From Oscillatoriales cyanobacterium PMM_0008 (lineage in GTDB: Bacteria; Cyanobacteriota; Cyanobacteriia; Cyanobacteriales; Aerosakkonemataceae), in the NCBI GenBank assembly GCA_949128025.1, contig CASBRD010000219.1, forward strand, positions 1-34,871: 34,871 bases of DNA, given 5' to 3'. The notes under the pieces are model-generated. The model saw only the letters and a program-made list of their open reading frames with translations, made no database searches and was not told where the DNA came from. Below are positions 32,291 to 34,871 of the stretch, piece after piece (position 1 is the first letter of the stretch; every line of letters begins with the position of its first letter). A program made the position numbers and the translations under genes.

Positions 32291-33794
32291 CGCCTACAGG
32301 AACCACCGTCTCTACCTCCGGCTGCTGGCGCTGTCTGCTATCGAAGAGTTGGAAGAATCCGGCGACTAATGATTCTGTCACATTAGTGAGAACAGCATCA
32401 ACTTTTTTCTGCGCTGATTCGATTCCACTAAGGTTAACAGTTTCTTGCTCTAGGGTATAGTTATAAGTAGTTGCTTGAGATTGGCCTGATAAATTCTCCA
32501 CCTCAGAGTGTATCCCCGTCTGGGGATCGTCCTCACTAACTTGTTGCGATCGCACTTCTTGCTCCGCTACAGCAGTCTCCGACTGTACCTTAAACAGATG
32601 AGCGGCGCATTCCACCAGTCGCTGAAGTTTGGAGCGCCAAAACTCACCCGGATTGGCGATTGGAGCGTTTAATTTTGTGTGAACCGAATCAATTTCGCTA
32701 GTATTTCGCGAACTTTGGATCGCTTCGTGTAGAAATTGGAGTTCTTTTCTAAGCTGTTGAATTTCATCTTCCAGATAACTGGGATCGAAACGATCGCCAA
32801 TTGCAGAAATTTGCTGTTGAACTTCAGACCCTATCTGGGTTAACTCTTGTGCTTCACTAGATTTCCACACCTGGGAACCCATAGAACCAGCAACTCCAAG
32901 GTTCTGTTCTTCTAGCTGAGTTAGGTTAGAGCGGGTAATTTCTTCAACCTCGGTGAGCGATCCCTTTAATTCTTCAATCTGTCGCTCTAAATAACTGGGG
33001 TCAAAGCGTGGAGTTGGTGGAGGTGATGGAGGAAGTGCAGAAAGATGATATTGAAATTGAGATGTAATTTGCCTAACTTCTTCTAGGCGCTGGTTAAAAG
33101 TCTCACTTACTAAAGATACATTTGTTTGGACTTGCTGAATCTGTTGTTCCAGGTAACTGGGATCGAAGGGTGCAGGTGGTGGAGCAAATGCAGACAACTG
33201 CTGTTGAACTTCCGCTGCGATTTGTCTGATCTCTTCTATACGAATAAGATCTTCCCGGTGGTTAAACGCCTCTGTTAGAGAGGAAACATTTCCTTGCAGT
33301 TGCTGGATTTGTTGCTCTAAGTAATTGGGGTTAAACGACGCCGGAAGTTGAGCTATTTGCTTTAATTGGTCGATCGGCAAAGCGAAGTTTTCGCCGCTAG
33401 CTGAGGAAATCAGACTGGTTATGGCGAGTTCTAAAGTATCAAACCGCTGTCCCATCTGGGAGAGTTCTTCCTGGATGGGATTAAGATTAACGGGTTTGGG
33501 CGAAAGAGACAGATTTTGAACCGATCCTTTTAAAGCTTGCATCTCCTCTGATATTTCCCGATCTACTTGTCTGACGCGAGTTCCCATCTCAGACAAGACA
33601 GCAGTCATATTCTGCTGGAACGTCTGCTCGAATCGGCGTCGGTTGATCAGGCTCAGGGAAAGAGCTAAAGTCAGGGGAGCAGCCGCATAGATCAGCTGCT
33701 GGGAAAAAACTGCAACTACCGTCCCTGCAACAGAACCGGCTACGGAAACGTACTCTGTTACCTCTAAGCCATTGCGCTCCGTGGTGTCTGTCAT
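31869..33794 (-). CDS. Coiled-coil repeat protein with N-terminal membrane segment, unknown
   Basis: The 641-residue protein starts at ATG 33794, placed by AGAAGGTG six bases upstream; a GTG at 33803 overlaps that site. Near the N-terminus a hydrophobic stretch (VSVAGSVAGTVVAVFSQQLIYAAAPLTLALSLSLI) probably anchors it in a membrane. A long coiled-coil region follows, marked by four units of F[D/N]PxYLExxIxxL, each followed by Pro-rich linkers. The last 140 residues are four tandem 35-residue repeats (TTQLLPEQQIEV...), acidic and Glu/Gln-rich. I recognise no enzyme motif; it looks structural or cytoskeletal. It is transcribed after lipB and before the phosphatase-like gene, 13 bases apart from the latter. 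Confidence 0.85.
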   Translation of the reverse strand: MTDTTERNGLEVTEYVSVAGSVAGTVVAVFSQQLIYAAAPLTLALSLSLINRRRFEQTFQQNMTAVLSEMGTRVRQVDREISEEMQALKGSVQNLSLSPKPVNLNPIQEELSQMGQRFDTLELAITSLISSASGENFALPIDQLKQIAQLPASFNPNYLEQQIQQLQGNVSSLTEAFNHREDLIRIEEIRQIAAEVQQQLSAFAPPPAPFDPSYLEQQIQQVQTNVSLVSETFNQRLEEVRQITSQFQYHLSALPPSPPPTPRFDPSYLERQIEELKGSLTEVEEITRSNLTQLEEQNLGVAGSMGSQVWKSSEAQELTQIGSEVQQQISAIGDRFDPSYLEDEIQQLRKELQFLHEAIQSSRNTSEIDSVHTKLNAPIANPGEFWRSKLQRLVECAAHLFKVQSETAVAEQEVRSQQVSEDDPQTGIHSEVENLSGQSQATTYNYTLEQETVNLSGIESAQKKVDAVLTNVTESLVAGFFQLFDSRQRQQPEVETVVPVGDRTTQLLPEQQIEVTPMSIEVTSDRETELSSNSEYQQTAQLLAEQQIEINPMLLDVAFSQYTELSSNSEYQQTTQSLPEQQIEVNPMPLDVASDQETELDNSTENKQTTQLVAEKQIEVNLMPIEVTSDQETELKSNQNQ

Positions 33795-33800
33795 CGGGTA

Positions 33801-33808
33801 CACCTTCT
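33801..33808 (-). promoter_or_regulatory. Ribosome binding site deciding the coiled-coil protein start
   Basis: AGAAGGTG on the minus strand lies six bases before ATG 33794-33792. It overlaps the alternative GTG at 33803, which makes the ATG the better start. Confidence 0.7.
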
Positions 33809-33899
33809 ATATATGCCTATCAAGCAAAACTTATCACAGAAATCTGGGTGATTGGGAGAGGGAAAGGAAAAAGTCATAGGATTTACGCACTGTCACCTC

Positions 33900-33914
33900 A
33901 GAAACCCGGTTTCT
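33900..33914. repeat. AGAAACCCGGTTTCT dispersed repeat
   Basis: This is the same near-palindrome found three times at 13380-13446. Here it stands alone in the short gap after the lipB stop and may serve as its transcription end. Confidence 0.75.
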
Positions 33915-33925
33915 GGAAACCTCAC

Positions 33926-34645
33926 TCACCTGTAGATATCACTCTGTTTTTCAATCAGGTGAACTCCAAACACTTCAGCAAAGGAGGCTGCTACTTGCTG
34001 ACGCACTTGGTTTATATCGATTTCGGGAATAAATTCTGCTAAACTGCCTACCGGCTTGTCTGAAATCCCACAAGGCACTATTTGCTTAAACCCTTCCAAA
34101 TCTGGACAAACGTTTAAAGCAAAGCCGTGCATGGTAATCCAACGGCTGACTTTAATGCCTAGAGCAGCTACTTTGCGTCCTTGCAGCCAGACGCCTGTAA
34201 AACCGGCCAGCCGTTCCCCTTTCAATCCGTAATCAGCCAGCACGCGGATTAACACCTCTTCCAGCTGTCGCAGATACCAGTGCAGGTCTTGCTGGTAATA
34301 TCGTAAATTCAGAATCGGGTAGCCGACAAGTTGACCGGGACAATGGTAAGTCACTTCACCACCCCGTTCTATCCGGTGTACCTCCCAGCTTGTTTGCTCC
34401 AAAGCAAACTTGAGAAATTCTAGACTGGCTCCCTGTCCCAGAGTATACACGGGTGGATGTTCCAGCAATATGAGGATGTCCTCTAGGCTGGGGTTGTCTC
34501 GGCGTTGGGCCATTCGATCGCGCTGCCATTCCCAAGCCGTTGAATACTCCACTATTCCTTCGTTGTACAGCCAACAGATCCGATCTGGCGGCTCATTATT
34601 ACAAGCAAACCGTTTACTAGTACTTGAAATCACCACAAAAATCAA
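33926..34645 (-). CDS. lipB: Lipoyl(octanoyl) transferase
   Basis: LipB moves the octanoyl chain from acyl carrier protein to the lipoyl domains of pyruvate dehydrogenase and related enzymes, the first step of lipoate assembly. The 239-residue protein has [17 protein letters not shown] (94-110), Lys158 in [21 protein letters not shown] and the catalytic Cys192 in [13 protein letters not shown], all family hallmarks. There is no ATG at the expected place: the frame opens at TTG 34645, with GTG codons at 34636 and 34633 as other possible starts; the conserved part begins at RICWLYN (residue 22). Length is normal. LipA is not in the window. Confidence 0.95.
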   Translation of the reverse strand: MIFVVISSTSKRFACNNEPPDRICWLYNEGIVEYSTAWEWQRDRMAQRRDNPSLEDILILLEHPPVYTLGQGASLEFLKFALEQTSWEVHRIERGGEVTYHCPGQLVGYPILNLRYYQQDLHWYLRQLEEVLIRVLADYGLKGERLAGFTGVWLQGRKVAALGIKVSRWITMHGFALNVCPDLEGFKQIVPCGISDKPVGSLAEFIPEIDINQVRQQVAASFAEVFGVHLIEKQSDIYR

Positions 34646-34694
34646 GAGTAATTTACGTTAAATTTCGTTAGAATCCTGGAACGAAAATCAAGAA

Positions 34695-34796
34695 ATGTCA
34701 ACAGATGCAAAAGATTTTGAAGAGAAGCCAAAGGGCTATGTACTCCAGAATACAAAATGCTACTGTTTTATATATAGCAACCACCAAGGCGGTTAG
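34695..34796 (+). CDS. Very small ORF, doubtful
   Basis: A 33-codon frame (MSTDAKDFEEKPKGYVLQNT...) starts 49 bases beyond the lipB start on the other strand. The first half looks protein-like, the second does not, and no strong ribosome binding site precedes it. It may be the remains of a longer gene or chance. The rest of 34646-34871 holds only heptamer repeats. Confidence 0.2.
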   Translation: MSTDAKDFEEKPKGYVLQNTKCYCFIYSNHQGG

Positions 34797-34842
34797 GACG
34801 TTCTTAATTCCTGAAACGTTGGCGGATTCTAGACCCTTCTGA

Positions 34843-34871
34843 CCCTAGCCCCTAGCCCCTAACCCCTAGCC
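34843..34871. repeat. CCCTAGC-type heptamer array at the window end
   Basis: Four consecutive heptamers (CCCTAGC, CCCTAGC, CCCTAAC, CCCTAGC) run off the end of the window. They belong to the short tandem heptamers typical of filamentous cyanobacteria, and related words occur at about 2018 and 15440. Confidence 0.85.

Overview
The window reads as chromosome of a filamentous cyanobacterium, probably of the Oscillatoria/Microcoleus type. The evidence is the many copies of the cyanobacterial octamer GCGATCGC inside genes, short tandem heptamers and palindromic dispersed repeats between genes, and cyanobacterial-type proteins (Uma2/DUF820, DUF1802, a long RmlA, octanoyltransferase LipB). The exact genus is an inference. 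I saw no tRNA, rRNA, CRISPR array, transposase or phage gene.

Layout. 1-790: the 5' part of a minus-strand glycosyltransferase-like gene that runs off the window. 997-7189: a type I secretion cassette of parvulin-type prolyl isomerase, ABC exporter (cyclic-nucleotide-binding-like domain plus inactive C39-like domain) and HlyD adaptor; no TolC or substrate gene is nearby. 7499-14683: a cell-surface polysaccharide locus with a large AT-rich polytopic membrane protein, a small membrane protein, rfbC, rfbD and rfbA with overlapping ends (dTDP-L-rhamnose synthesis; rfbB is elsewhere), a family 2 glycosyltransferase, then a repeat block and a family 4 glycosyltransferase. 14848-15345: a glycine-zipper protein. 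15586-17890 (minus): a small hypothetical, two Uma2-family nucleases and a doubtful small ORF. 17958-20778 (minus): a DUF790 (Bax1-like) nuclease gene overlapping an XPB-like helicase gene, the pair known in archaea as a repair helicase-nuclease complex. 20936-22960: a fusion of a degenerate FolK (HPPK) domain with a PabB/TrpE chorismate-utilising enzyme. 23114-25814: an osmoprotectant (glycine betaine/choline type) ABC importer whose ATPase gene is separated from the permease and binding-protein genes by mobile-looking repeats. 26122-27897: gamma-glutamyltransferase. 27894-29443 (minus): three small conserved cyanobacterial proteins. 29626-30588: aldo/keto reductase. 30899-33794 (minus): a membrane-anchored endonuclease/exonuclease/phosphatase-family protein and a long coiled-coil protein with tandem repeats. 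33926-34645 (minus): LipB.

The intergenic spaces are unusually structured. A MITE-like element of about 148 bp occurs twice (23907-24054 and 30669-30817); the second copy sits inside a larger element with 24-base inverted ends that belong to a GGTACGTTGTTGCG palindrome family also present at 7293, 25903 and 26036. Several repeats have become coding sequence: the C-terminus of the family 2 glycosyltransferase, the C-terminal tail of the XPB-like helicase, and the stop codon of the 122-residue hypothetical.

The items most worth following up are the FolK-PabB fusion with altered catalytic residues in both halves, the XPB-Bax1-like pair with its repeat-built overlap, the nested MITE, and the 641-residue repeat protein.
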